Source: Melioribacteraceae bacterium
GTDB taxonomy: Bacteria; Bacteroidota; Ignavibacteria; Ignavibacteriales; Melioribacteraceae
NCBI GenBank assembly: GCA_016342755.1
Contig: JAEINS010000001.1
Span: forward strand, 62,001-126,000
Reading direction: 5' to 3'
DNA length: 64,000 bases
The position numbers were made by a program, and so were the translations under genes. Below, piece by piece: positions 1-8,411 of this stretch; positions within the stretch are counted from its first letter, which is position 1; each line of letters starts with the position of its first letter. The notes under the pieces are model-generated. The model searched no databases, had not been told where the DNA came from, and was given only the letters and a program-made list of their open reading frames with translations.

Positions 1-423
1 TGGGGCGATAAAGACTTTTACTTAAATACACCTAATGAAGATGATATTAAAATAAGCACTGCTCTTAAAGCCCTGTTTTTGCCTACAACATCAGTTATGC
101 ATGTAGAAGTAAGAAAAAAGCCCGAAGTTACAAAATATTGCCGAAAAGTTATTATCTCTAAAGAAATGTATATGATGCTTACAAACTATATTCTGTCTTC
201 TATGAAAAGGGACAACAAGGGTAAGCCAAGAATAATTCCAAAGAAGGGATATACAAAATTTGATAATTTTTATTCAGCTAATGGTCTGTTCCATGTAGGA
301 AATACCTGTAATAATTGGGTAAATACTGCTCTTAAAAAAGCGAATGTTACAACGGCATTATGGACTCCTTTTGAATTTGGAATATTTTATCATTTTGAAG
401 ATCTGAAATTGGATAAAAAATAG
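1..423 (+). CDS. DUF2459 / TIGR02117-family protein, C-terminal part (5' end outside window)
   Basis: The reading frame is open from base 1, so only the last 140 residues are present and the start lies upstream of the window. The visible part opens with WGDKDFYL and carries NGLFHVGNTCNNWVNTALKK near its end. That Cys/Asn/Trp-rich block and the WGD.xFYL opening fit the DUF2459 (TIGR02117) family as I recall it. The family's function is unknown; members are usually exported or membrane-attached through an N-terminus that cannot be seen here. An ATG at base 79 is internal to the domain and is unlikely to be the true start. No terminator is obvious after the stop. Confidence 0.7.
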   Translation, partial: WGDKDFYLNTPNEDDIKISTALKALFLPTTSVMHVEVRKKPEVTKYCRKVIISKEMYMMLTNYILSSMKRDNKGKPRIIPKKGYTKFDNFYSANGLFHVGNTCNNWVNTALKKANVTTALWTPFEFGIFYHFEDLKLDKK

Positions 424-589
424 GGCAGTTTATTTTTCCATTCAAAAAATTATTATTCTTAAATAAGAGATAATGGATTTATAAGTTATGAAAAAAACTC
501 ATTTTTGGGTATTTTTATAACTTGTAAATTTTTATTTTAGTTTAATTTGAAAAACGCTAATTAACATAAATATTATTGGAGATTTTGTT

Positions 590-841
590 ATGAAAATTGA
601 TTGGAGCAAATATATTGGGCAAATGTTAAACATAACCATGAACGAAAATTATGGTGTTGTCTTTGGGAAAAAAGAAAGCGATCAGCCTCAGTTTTATGAA
701 ATAGTATTTAAAACCGGAAAATTAACCGAAGCTTTTGAAGACGGACTTCTTTTGGAAGCAGTTCGTGATGAACATGTGGTTAAAATATATGTCCCGTTAG
801 TATCAATTAAATGTGTAGAAATTTTTGATATTAATGAATAA
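590..841 (+). CDS. Small protein of unknown function (83 aa)
   Basis: I do not recognise this gene. The product is 83 residues, mildly acidic, with no signal peptide, no membrane segment and no cysteine pair. It starts MKIDWSKYIGQ and alternates hydrophobic and charged residues as in a small beta-barrel-like fold. GGAG lies about 9 bases before the ATG. Its stop codon is followed after one base by the ATG of the T9SS plug gene, so the two are very probably co-transcribed. The 166 bases before it hold no recognised element. Confidence 0.6.
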   Translation: MKIDWSKYIGQMLNITMNENYGVVFGKKESDQPQFYEIVFKTGKLTEAFEDGLLLEAVRDEHVVKIYVPLVSIKCVEIFDINE

Positions 842-842
842 T

Positions 843-2036
843 ATGAAAAAAACTCTGCTGTTTATTTTTGTTCTCTCTTCTATGGTTTTTGCCAGAGGAG
901 TAGAAATAAAAGGGATTAAAACCTATACTTCCAAAAGTACAACTTCATTGCCGGTTCTTGTAAAAGACAGTAAATTATCCACAAAGATTATAATTGAATT
1001 TGATGTGATTGCAGACTCTGAGCCATATCTTGCAATCAAATTCGAATTCTGTGATAAAAACTGGGTTCCTCTTGAATCAATATTTTTTGATAATACAGGA
1101 CAGAATATTGATGATTTTGTTGTACTTGAACCTGTTCACCTGTCTACAAGTGATATTGATTTTCATTACAAAAGCGGTTTCCCAAATCCAAGAGTATCAT
1201 TTCCGTTTTCCGGCAAATGGATTTATACAATAGTTGATAAATTTTCTGAAGAAATATATGGAGAAGGCAGGTTTTTTGTAGTTGATCCTCAACTAGGCTT
1301 ATCAATGAAATTAAGCAATGAAAGTGTTGAAGCACCAAGTATTGATAACGATGTTCCGGACAGATCTTTGAAACTTGAAGTAAGTGGAACTTATCCCGAC
1401 AGTTTTTTCCCTTCAAATTTACAAGACGCTGAAATTATTACAAATCATCTAACAGATTATCCAAAAATAATAACAGTAGATGATAATGGCGTTTACAACT
1501 ATTTTGAAACAGATGCCAGCAATAGATTCAGTTTTATTTCAAGAGATGTTTTTCCGGGAAATGAATACAGAAGATTAGACATTAGGAACCACAATAAATT
1601 TGAGGCTCCGGCAACGGATCATAAATTTGGTGATATAGATATCACAAGAATTTTTAACGCCGGCAGACCAGATCTTAATGGCGGATCGAGTATTATTAAG
1701 TATGATAATAGATATGCAGAATATTTAGATGTAACATTCCGCTTTGACGTTCCGTCTCAGTATGAAGAGGATATTTACTTAATCGGCAGTTTTAACGATT
1801 GGACTCCCATAGAAATGTACAAAGATGAAGGAATATACAAGGCTGTAGTTAACATAAAAAGAGGCGTTTACGATTATCAATATCTAAAATTAGTTGATGA
1901 AGAGAATAATATTTTTGACTGGTTTTTGTTTGAGGGAAATTTTTGGGAAACAAAGAATGATTATCATGTTTTTATTTATGCTTATTCAGATGAATTTGGC
2001 GGATATGATAAAATAATTGGATATATAAAAAATTAA
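843..2036 (+). CDS. Type IX secretion system plug protein (DUF5103 family)
   Basis: A secreted protein of 397 residues with a clear signal peptide (MKKTLLFIFVLSSMVFARG). The body matches the DUF5103 layout: an N-terminal beta domain, a middle motif region (NRFSFISRDVFPGNEYRRLD) and a C-terminal beta-sandwich resembling a carbohydrate-binding E-set (LIGSFNDWTP ... GVYDYQYLKL). In Flavobacterium the DUF5103 'Plug' closes the periplasmic side of the SprA channel when no substrate is moving; that role is family knowledge. I chose the ATG at 843, directly after the upstream stop, because TTG-825 and ATG-834 only add residues in front of the signal peptide. sprA itself is 15 kb downstream. Confidence 0.8.
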   Translation: MKKTLLFIFVLSSMVFARGVEIKGIKTYTSKSTTSLPVLVKDSKLSTKIIIEFDVIADSEPYLAIKFEFCDKNWVPLESIFFDNTGQNIDDFVVLEPVHLSTSDIDFHYKSGFPNPRVSFPFSGKWIYTIVDKFSEEIYGEGRFFVVDPQLGLSMKLSNESVEAPSIDNDVPDRSLKLEVSGTYPDSFFPSNLQDAEIITNHLTDYPKIITVDDNGVYNYFETDASNRFSFISRDVFPGNEYRRLDIRNHNKFEAPATDHKFGDIDITRIFNAGRPDLNGGSSIIKYDNRYAEYLDVTFRFDVPSQYEEDIYLIGSFNDWTPIEMYKDEGIYKAVVNIKRGVYDYQYLKLVDEENNIFDWFLFEGNFWETKNDYHVFIYAYSDEFGGYDKIIGYIKN

Positions 2037-2048
2037 AATGGTGATTAA

Positions 2049-3050
2049 ATGACTATAAAATTAGGTGTTATTGGAACTGGCCATCTGGGTAAATTTCATG
2101 TTAAATTATCTAAACTTTTAAAAGATGGAGAACTTGTTGGTATTTATGACCAAAATAAAGAGCAGGCGGCAAAAATCTGTGAAGAGTTTGGAACAACTTC
2201 ATTTGATGATATAAACGAACTGATTAAAAAAGTTGATGCTGTAATAATTGTTGCTACAACAAGTGCTCACTATGAAGTCTGTAAAATGGCTCTGGAAGCA
2301 GGTAAACATGTGTTTGTTGAAAAACCGATTACTTCAACAATTCAAGAAGCTGAAGAAATTGTTGCGATTGCTAAAAAAATGAATTTGAAATTACAAGTCG
2401 GGCATATTGAAAGATTTAATCCTGCATTAGTTTCGTTAGAAAAGTATAACCTTGAACCAAAATTTATTCAGACAGACAGATTAGCTCAGTTTAATCCAAG
2501 AGGAACTGATGTAGCAGTAGTTTTAGATTTAATGATTCATGATATAGATATAATTTTAAGTCTTGTTAAAAGTGAAGTAAAAGATATAATGGCAAGCGGA
2601 ATTGCAGTTGTATCCGATAGTATTGATATTGCTAATGCCAGAATTGAATTTGAAAACGGAGCTGTTGCAAATGTAACTGCCAGTAGAATTTCTCAGAAGA
2701 AAATGAGAAAAATGAGAATGTTCCAGCGCGATACTTATCTGGCACTTGATTTTAATACAGGCGAATCAGAAGTATTTAGATTAACTGATCCTGAGAAAAA
2801 TATAAGCGAAAGCTTTTTTGCTCTTGGTGAAATGGGAGTTGGGGATAAAAAGAAATTATTAGTTTATGAACAGCCTCAAAAGCTTGAACTAAATGCAATG
2901 CAGCACGAACTTCAACTATTTGTAAATGCAATTGTAAATGATGAAGAGCCAGTTGTAACGGGTAATGATGGATTAAGAGCTTTAAAAATAGCTGATATTA
3001 TTTTGAAGAAAATTGAAGAATCAGCAAAAAAAATTAAATCGGAAGCATAA
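2049..3050 (+). CDS. Gfo/Idh/MocA-family NAD(P)-dependent sugar dehydrogenase, GnnA-like
   Basis: A 333-residue oxidoreductase. The N-terminal Rossmann fold is visible as GVIGTGHLGKFH, followed by the family signature VEKPITS near residue 95 that holds the catalytic Lys. The C-terminal substrate domain contains GHIERFNPAL and an FNPRGTDVAVVLDLMIHDID stretch. These are typical of the subgroup that includes UDP-GlcNAc 3-dehydrogenase (GnnA), which makes the amino-sugar for amide-linked lipid A in several Gram-negatives. The nearby lptD fits an envelope role, but no lpx gene is in view, so the substrate is a guess. Probably in one operon with the plug gene (12-base gap) and the lipoprotein gene that follows. 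Confidence 0.75.
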   Translation: MTIKLGVIGTGHLGKFHVKLSKLLKDGELVGIYDQNKEQAAKICEEFGTTSFDDINELIKKVDAVIIVATTSAHYEVCKMALEAGKHVFVEKPITSTIQEAEEIVAIAKKMNLKLQVGHIERFNPALVSLEKYNLEPKFIQTDRLAQFNPRGTDVAVVLDLMIHDIDIILSLVKSEVKDIMASGIAVVSDSIDIANARIEFENGAVANVTASRISQKKMRKMRMFQRDTYLALDFNTGESEVFRLTDPEKNISESFFALGEMGVGDKKKLLVYEQPQKLELNAMQHELQLFVNAIVNDEEPVVTGNDGLRALKIADIILKKIEESAKKIKSEA

Positions 3051-3071
3051 AAAATAAGTAAGAGAGTAAAA

Positions 3072-3674
3072 ATGAAAAAGAGTATTTTAATAATATTTCT
3101 TTCAATAGCATTTATTTCCGGTTGCAGTATTGTTAAAACTTTAACCAATGTATCCAGATTAAAATTCAAAGTTGATAAAATTAAGGATTTTAATATTAGC
3201 GGGATTAATATTAATAATAAAAGCAAAATTACCGATTTAAACATTACTGATGCTTTTACTCTCACAAAAGCAGTTTCAAAAGGTAATCTAAGAGCCGATT
3301 TTGTATTAAATATTGAAGCTAAAAATCCTAATGACGGAACCGGCGGACATAAGGCTACTGATATAAAATTGAAATCGTTTCCATTTACATTATATATTGA
3401 TGATGTTGAAACTGTATCGGGAGATATATCGGAACCAATAACAGTTCCTGGTGTTGGAGAAAATCAGATTATATCATTAAACATAGGATTGGATTTAATT
3501 CAGTTCTTCAAAGATAAAGGATACAAAGGTTTAATGAACCTTGCGCTTAAACTTGGCGGTAAAAACAGCAGTACTTCTAGTATTAAAATTGTTGCCCAGC
3601 CGGTTATTAGTACATTTTTAGGTGATATCAAATACCCGGATAAATTAACTATTGTTGATACAAAGTTTAATTAA
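3072..3674 (+). CDS. LEA14-like lipoprotein
   Basis: A 200-residue lipoprotein precursor: a short signal peptide ends in a lipobox (FISGC), with the lipidated Cys near residue 19. The rest is predicted beta-rich, with a pattern typical of the LEA type 2 / water-stress fold (NIEAKNPND, a 'TVPGVGENQIISLNIGLDLI' stretch). This fold occurs in many bacterial envelope lipoproteins of unknown function. It is 21 bases after the dehydrogenase and is the last gene of the group; a strong hairpin follows the stop. Confidence 0.65.
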   Translation: MKKSILIIFLSIAFISGCSIVKTLTNVSRLKFKVDKIKDFNISGININNKSKITDLNITDAFTLTKAVSKGNLRADFVLNIEAKNPNDGTGGHKATDIKLKSFPFTLYIDDVETVSGDISEPITVPGVGENQIISLNIGLDLIQFFKDKGYKGLMNLALKLGGKNSSTSSIKIVAQPVISTFLGDIKYPDKLTIVDTKFN

Positions 3675-3696
3675 AATTTAAGAAAAATATTAATTT

Positions 3697-3729
3697 AGAG
3701 ATGACATCTTTTTGAAAGATGTCATCTCT
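3697..3729. terminator. Perfect 14-bp hairpin after the lipoprotein gene
   Basis: AGAGATGACATCTT (3697-3710) and its exact reverse complement (3716-3729) enclose a 5-base loop. It sits 23 bases after the lipoprotein stop. The U-tract is weak (CTTGTTT), so it may be a terminator, a mobile palindrome, or both; the same GAGATGACA word recurs 84 bases downstream. Confidence 0.5.
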
Positions 3730-3780
3730 TGTTTAAAAATAATAATAAAAAATATTTAACATTATTAGAATAGATTAAAT

Positions 3781-3853
3781 GGTGAGCAAAGATCTCTCAC
3801 GTAAAGATGTTTGAGATGACAATCAAATTTTATTTCGGAATCCATGCGGGATT
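3781..3853. repeat. REP-like intergenic palindromic element, degenerate
   Basis: After the hairpin the spacer carries GGTGAGCAAAGATCTCTCAC, then GAGATGACA (3813-3821, an exact copy of 3698-3706), then AATCC-ATGCG-GGATT (3839-3853). Together they look like pieces of a dispersed extragenic palindrome of the kind common in this group of bacteria. Whether copies occur elsewhere in the genome cannot be seen from here. Confidence 0.35.
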
Positions 3854-3880
3854 TAAAATATAATTGAGCTTAGTTTTTAA

Positions 3881-6439
3881 ATGATAAAAAAAATATTACA
3901 TATAACCATACTGCTATTGAGCATTTCTGTTTCTGCCCAGGTGGATAGTTTAAACATAACTGTTCCGCTGGATTCTATATCAGCCGTTGCGGATTCACTT
4001 GCCTTATCAGATTCGCTGAAGAAGAAAGATGATATTGATGCTGTTGTTTTTGCCAGTTCATCCGATTCACTTCAATTTAGTGTTAAAGAAAAAAAAATGT
4101 ACATCTATGGCGAAGGTAATATTAAGTATAAAGATACAGATTTAAGCAGCGGCGAGATTAAAATTGATTTCAATACAAATGATTTAGAAGCAAAAGGACT
4201 AACCGAGATTACAGACTCAGCCGGAAAGCAGCTTATACAAACACCAAAACTTTCTGAAGCTAGTGAACTTTATGAAGGTTCCGAAATTAAATATAATTTC
4301 AAAACCCGCAGAGGCTTTATTTCATTGGCCAAAAACAAAGGTGAAGGTAAATCGTACGGTGGTACAAAGGTTAAAAAGGTAGATGCGGATTCCTATTTTG
4401 TTGAGGATGGAATTTATACAACCTGTGATGCTGAAAATCCGCATACTCATTTTGCGGCTAAAAGAATGAAAGTTATTAATAAAGAGCAGATTATAGTTCA
4501 ATGGGGAATTATGTACATTGCCGGAGTTCCAATTCCAATCCCAATTCCGTTTGGTGTTTTCCCAACAAAAAAGGGAAGGCATTCTGGAATTATTCCTCCG
4601 GGGTATAGTGTAAGCGGTACACGCGGACAATCGTTCTCAAACTTCGGTTATTACTGGGCAATGAATGATTATATGGATTTAGCATTAAACGCCGATTATT
4701 ACACACAAGGCGGCTGGGGTTTCCGATCCAATTTTAATTATAAAAAACGTTACAGTTTTAGCGGATACTTTAGAGGCGGTTATTCTAAAGATATTGCTAA
4801 TGAAGAACAGGATGATGATTATTCTGAAAGAACCAATTGGAATTTTCAACTTAGACATAACCAAACCATTGATCCGACTTCCAGATTAGATGTTGACTTG
4901 CAATATAGAACAAGTGATTATTTTAGAAAAAACAGTGCTAATTATAATGATATTCTTGATCAGCTTGTAACTTCTAACGCAACTTACTCTAAACGTTTCG
5001 AGGATTTGGGAGCAAGTTTAACTCTTAGTTATAGACGTTCGGAAGATTTTGGAAGAGAAACAGTTTCAGAAACATTGCCAAGTTTATCATTTAATAAATC
5101 TCAGTTTTATCCATTTAAAAGCAAATCCACCACTTCCAGAGCTGATCAAAAATGGTATGAGCAAATTGGAATGAACTACAATGGCAAGTTTCAAAACAAC
5201 CGTAATAAAAAAGATGGCGATTTGAAAATTCGCGGCGGTATTAATCATGATCTAAGTATGAATGCATCGCCTAAATTGGGTTACTTTAATATTTCTCCAA
5301 GTGTTAGCTACAATGAAAAATGGTATAATAAAAAAGTTAAGATGGATTATATTGAAGGATCAGAAGGTCAGGATTCACTTGCCGCAATTGATGTTCACGA
5401 ACTGAATTTTTTAAGAACATTTAGATTCAGTCTGGCGGCTTCTACAAAGCTTTATGGTATGATGCAGACAGATGCACTGGGAATTGAAGCGTTCAGACAT
5501 ACAATTACTCCTTCAATATCTTATAACTATTCACCGGATTTCTCTAAAGATGAATGGGGATATTATGAAACTTATATTGATTCTACCGGACAAGAAGTTT
5601 CGTTTGATCCTTACCAGAAAGAGATATTTAGTAGTGTCCCATCAAATGAGCAGCAATCAGTAAATTTTTCAGTTGGCAATGTTTTCGAAATGAAAACACT
5701 GAAAGATCCGACTGATACAACTTCACAAGCTCAGAAAATTGAGCTTCTTAAGTTAAACTTATCAACTGGTTATAATTTTGCCGCAAAGGAATTCAAACAA
5801 AGTGATCTGGCTCTAAATTTTAGTACCAAGATTGGAGAATTACTTAACATTAGCGGTAATTCTTCCTATTCATTTTATGATTATGATTCTACAGGCAGAA
5901 AAGTAAATGAATATCTTAAGGACGCAAATAAAGGATTATTAAGAAATACGAATTTTAGTTTTAATCTTTCCACTTCAATTTCAGGGGAAAAGTTAAAAGG
6001 AAAGGATGATAAAAAAGAAGGTTCGGAGGAAGAATCGGATGAGTTTAATACTTTTAAGAAAACTCAATACGAAAGTATTTATAAAGAGGAAGAACCAGAT
6101 TTTTCAATTCCATGGGATTTAAGTTTATCATACAGATATTCTATGAATAAGAGCAATCCGCTTCAGCATAATAAAGGTAATGCTTTAAGGCTTACGTTAG
6201 GACTTAATCTTACTGAGAATTGGAAAATTAGAATGAGCGGCGGTTATGATATTAAACGAAAAGATGTTACTGCTCCAAATATAACAATTAACAGAGATCT
6301 GCATTGCTGGGAGTTAAGTTTTAACTGGAAACCTCTTGGCACTTACCGCGGATTCAGATTTGAGATTAGAATGAAAGCACCTGAGCTTAGAGACGTTAAG
6401 GTTACTAAATCTGGCGGACTATATTCCGGTATTAGGTAA
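3881..6439 (+). CDS. lptD: LptD-like LPS-assembly outer-membrane protein
   Basis: An 852-residue outer-membrane protein with an N-terminal signal peptide (ITILLLSISVSAQ). Residues 60-115 form an OstA/LptA-like beta-jellyroll (KKMYIYGEGNIKY, 'SSGEIKIDF'), and the remainder is a large beta-barrel rich in alternating aromatic and polar residues. In the Lpt pathway LptD receives LPS from the periplasmic bridge and inserts it into the outer leaflet. A charged loop (KGKDDKKEGSEEESDEF) lies near residue 705. Length and layout fit the 'putative LPS assembly protein LptD' family of Bacteroidota. It begins a run with the NYN-domain and serine hydrolase genes (gaps of 5 and -1 bases). Confidence 0.8.
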   Translation: MIKKILHITILLLSISVSAQVDSLNITVPLDSISAVADSLALSDSLKKKDDIDAVVFASSSDSLQFSVKEKKMYIYGEGNIKYKDTDLSSGEIKIDFNTNDLEAKGLTEITDSAGKQLIQTPKLSEASELYEGSEIKYNFKTRRGFISLAKNKGEGKSYGGTKVKKVDADSYFVEDGIYTTCDAENPHTHFAAKRMKVINKEQIIVQWGIMYIAGVPIPIPIPFGVFPTKKGRHSGIIPPGYSVSGTRGQSFSNFGYYWAMNDYMDLALNADYYTQGGWGFRSNFNYKKRYSFSGYFRGGYSKDIANEEQDDDYSERTNWNFQLRHNQTIDPTSRLDVDLQYRTSDYFRKNSANYNDILDQLVTSNATYSKRFEDLGASLTLSYRRSEDFGRETVSETLPSLSFNKSQFYPFKSKSTTSRADQKWYEQIGMNYNGKFQNNRNKKDGDLKIRGGINHDLSMNASPKLGYFNISPSVSYNEKWYNKKVKMDYIEGSEGQDSLAAIDVHELNFLRTFRFSLAASTKLYGMMQTDALGIEAFRHTITPSISYNYSPDFSKDEWGYYETYIDSTGQEVSFDPYQKEIFSSVPSNEQQSVNFSVGNVFEMKTLKDPTDTTSQAQKIELLKLNLSTGYNFAAKEFKQSDLALNFSTKIGELLNISGNSSYSFYDYDSTGRKVNEYLKDANKGLLRNTNFSFNLSTSISGEKLKGKDDKKEGSEEESDEFNTFKKTQYESIYKEEEPDFSIPWDLSLSYRYSMNKSNPLQHNKGNALRLTLGLNLTENWKIRMSGGYDIKRKDVTAPNITINRDLHCWELSFNWKPLGTYRGFRFEIRMKAPELRDVKVTKSGGLYSGIR

Positions 6440-6444
6440 TAGAA

Positions 6445-6897
6445 ATGAAGTATTTTATTATAGACGGAAATAATTTAATAGGTAAAATGAAAGATTTGTG
6501 GAATATTCAAAAAGTGAATCCTCAGTCATCCAGAGAAAAACTAGCTTATAAAATTGAGAGATTTTTTGCCGGCAAACCTCAAAAAGCTTCACTCCATTTT
6601 GACGGACATCCGGCCGGAGCTATTAAAATTACTTATGCTAAAATTGTTTATTCCTTCGATAAAACCGCCGATGATTCAATTAAACTGGAAATCAGCAATC
6701 TTAAAAATCCGAAACTCGCTACAATTGTAACTTCGGATAATAACCTTACCCAGTTTGCCAGAAAATGCAGCTGCAATGTTATAACAAGCGAGGAGTTTGC
6801 CAGAAGTATGAAAGGTAAAAAAGATAAGGATGAGGAATCTTCAATTATTAAAAATATTAAAAATGATGAAATTAAAAGATTATTTGGAGTTGATTAA
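6445..6897 (+). CDS. NYN-domain (YacP-like, DUF901) putative RNA nuclease
   Basis: A 150-residue protein of PIN-like fold. It opens with YFIIDGNNLIGK, the conserved N-terminal Asp-Gly-Asn-Asn of the NYN/YacP group, then DGHPAG, KTADDSIK and VTSDNNLTQFARK, which supply the remaining acidic metal-binding positions. YacP (Rae1) of Bacillus cleaves mRNA on ribosomes; whether this one does is unknown. The C-terminus is a Lys/Glu-rich tail. The gene follows lptD by 5 bases and its stop overlaps the next start (TAATG). Confidence 0.75.
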   Translation: MKYFIIDGNNLIGKMKDLWNIQKVNPQSSREKLAYKIERFFAGKPQKASLHFDGHPAGAIKITYAKIVYSFDKTADDSIKLEISNLKNPKLATIVTSDNNLTQFARKCSCNVITSEEFARSMKGKKDKDEESSIIKNIKNDEIKRLFGVD

Positions 6898-7730
6898 TGA
6901 AGTTTCCCGATAAGGTTCGCAATAAAATTGAAAATATAATTGATGAAGCTGAAGGAACATTTGCAGTCTCGTTTCTTGATCTGGATAATTATGAAAACTG
7001 TATTTCGATTAATAGTGAAGAAAGATTTCATGCGGCAAGTATGATGAAAGTTCCTGTGATGATACAAATTTTTAGAATGATTGAAAATGATGAATTAAGC
7101 CTTTCAACAAAAATTTTATTAAAAAATGAATTTAGAAGTATTGTGGACGGAAGTTCCTTTTCTCTTGATATTACAAGAGATTCCGGCGAGGGAATGTACG
7201 GGAAAATTGGCAGTGAAGTTACGGTAAAAGATCTGCTTGAAGATATGATTGTTCATAGCGGTAATTTATCGGCTAATACTTTAATAGAAACGGCTGACGC
7301 AAAGGTTATTACTGAAAGCATGAGAAATCTGGGTGCAAAGAATATTGAGGTTTTAAGAGGAGTAGAAGATATTAAAGCTTTTGAGAATGGATTAAATAAT
7401 TCTACAACTTCAAATGATTTTCTAAATATATTTAAATCGATTGCTATAAATAAAAATTTATCGCCGGATTCATGTAAAAAAATGATTGAAGTTTTATTAA
7501 ATCAAAAAATTAATGAAATGATTCCCAAAGGTATTCCGCCCGAAATAAAAGTTGCTCATAAAACTGGAAATATTGACGGAGTGGAACATGACGGAGGGAT
7601 AGTTTTTCTTCCTGATGGGAAAAAGTACGTTTTAGTTATACTTTCCAAAAACTTAACAGAAAATAAATACGGATTAAAAATAGGGGCAGAAATTTCAAAA
7701 ACAATTTATAGCTTTATGAATTCGTTATAA
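6897..7730 (+). CDS. Class A beta-lactamase-fold serine hydrolase, no visible signal peptide
   Basis: A 277-residue hydrolase of the penicillin-binding/beta-lactamase superfamily. The active-site motifs are in order: S48-M-M-K51 (SxxK), HSGN in the SDN position near residue 123, an omega-loop-like RGVEDIKAFENG stretch and HKTGN (KTG motif) near residue 225. This resembles the 'class A beta-lactamase-related serine hydrolase' group rather than true penicillinases, since the E-x-x-L-N of the TEM omega loop is not clear. The start overlaps the preceding stop by one base and the first residues (MKFPDKVRNKIEN) are charged, so export by Sec is not evident. Substrate unknown. Confidence 0.75.
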   Translation: MKFPDKVRNKIENIIDEAEGTFAVSFLDLDNYENCISINSEERFHAASMMKVPVMIQIFRMIENDELSLSTKILLKNEFRSIVDGSSFSLDITRDSGEGMYGKIGSEVTVKDLLEDMIVHSGNLSANTLIETADAKVITESMRNLGAKNIEVLRGVEDIKAFENGLNNSTTSNDFLNIFKSIAINKNLSPDSCKKMIEVLLNQKINEMIPKGIPPEIKVAHKTGNIDGVEHDGGIVFLPDGKKYVLVILSKNLTENKYGLKIGAEISKTIYSFMNSL

Positions 7731-7889
7731 ATTAAAGACCCCAAAAACGAAGTAAAAAGCTAGCCACAGTGTTAAAACCCGCGTTTAAAATGTATAAAAA
7801 CACAAACCTTAGAAATCAATTGCAAAACATCAAAAAAACTTATATAGTAAGGCGAAAGTCTAAAAATAAGAAAGTAATTTAGTATAAAA

Positions 7890-7920
7890 TTTGCATTAAC
7901 TAAATAATTTCATATATTTG
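7890..7920 (+). promoter_or_regulatory. Bacteroidota-type promoter (-33 TTTG, -7 TATATTTG) of the PII-amt genes
   Basis: TTTG at 7890-7893, exactly 19 bases, then TATATTTG at 7913-7920. This is a full match to the known Bacteroidota primary-sigma consensus TTG-N19-TAnnTTTG. Transcription would start near 7927, leaving an untranslated leader of about 80 bases. Confidence 0.7.
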
Positions 7921-7929
7921 CATTCAAAG

Positions 7930-7946
7930 TCCTAATATTATTAGGA
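7930..7946. other. Small hairpin in the PII leader
   Basis: TCCTAAT (7930-7936), loop ATT, ATTAGGA (7940-7946), followed by TTTTCCTTTTT. It lies at the very 5' end of the predicted leader RNA, so it could stabilise the message or act as a weak attenuator. Confidence 0.4.
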
Positions 7947-7985
7947 TTTTCCTTTTTGGTGCCAAAGTAATTAAGTCATTCTCAA

Positions 7986-8346
<361 letters not shown>

Positions 8347-8411
8347 AAAATGCACTTGCTGCTTATAGCTAAATCAAAAAAAAGCAAATTTTAACAAGGA
8401 GAAAATGAATA

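Noticed and set aside
825..842. Upstream TTG/ATG starts for the plug protein
   Set aside because: They only add residues before a normal signal peptide and overlap the preceding gene.
7950..7970. GGTGCC upstream of the PII gene as a sigma-54 site
   Set aside because: On neither strand is there a GC 10 bases from GG in the right direction; a full -33/-7 promoter is present instead.
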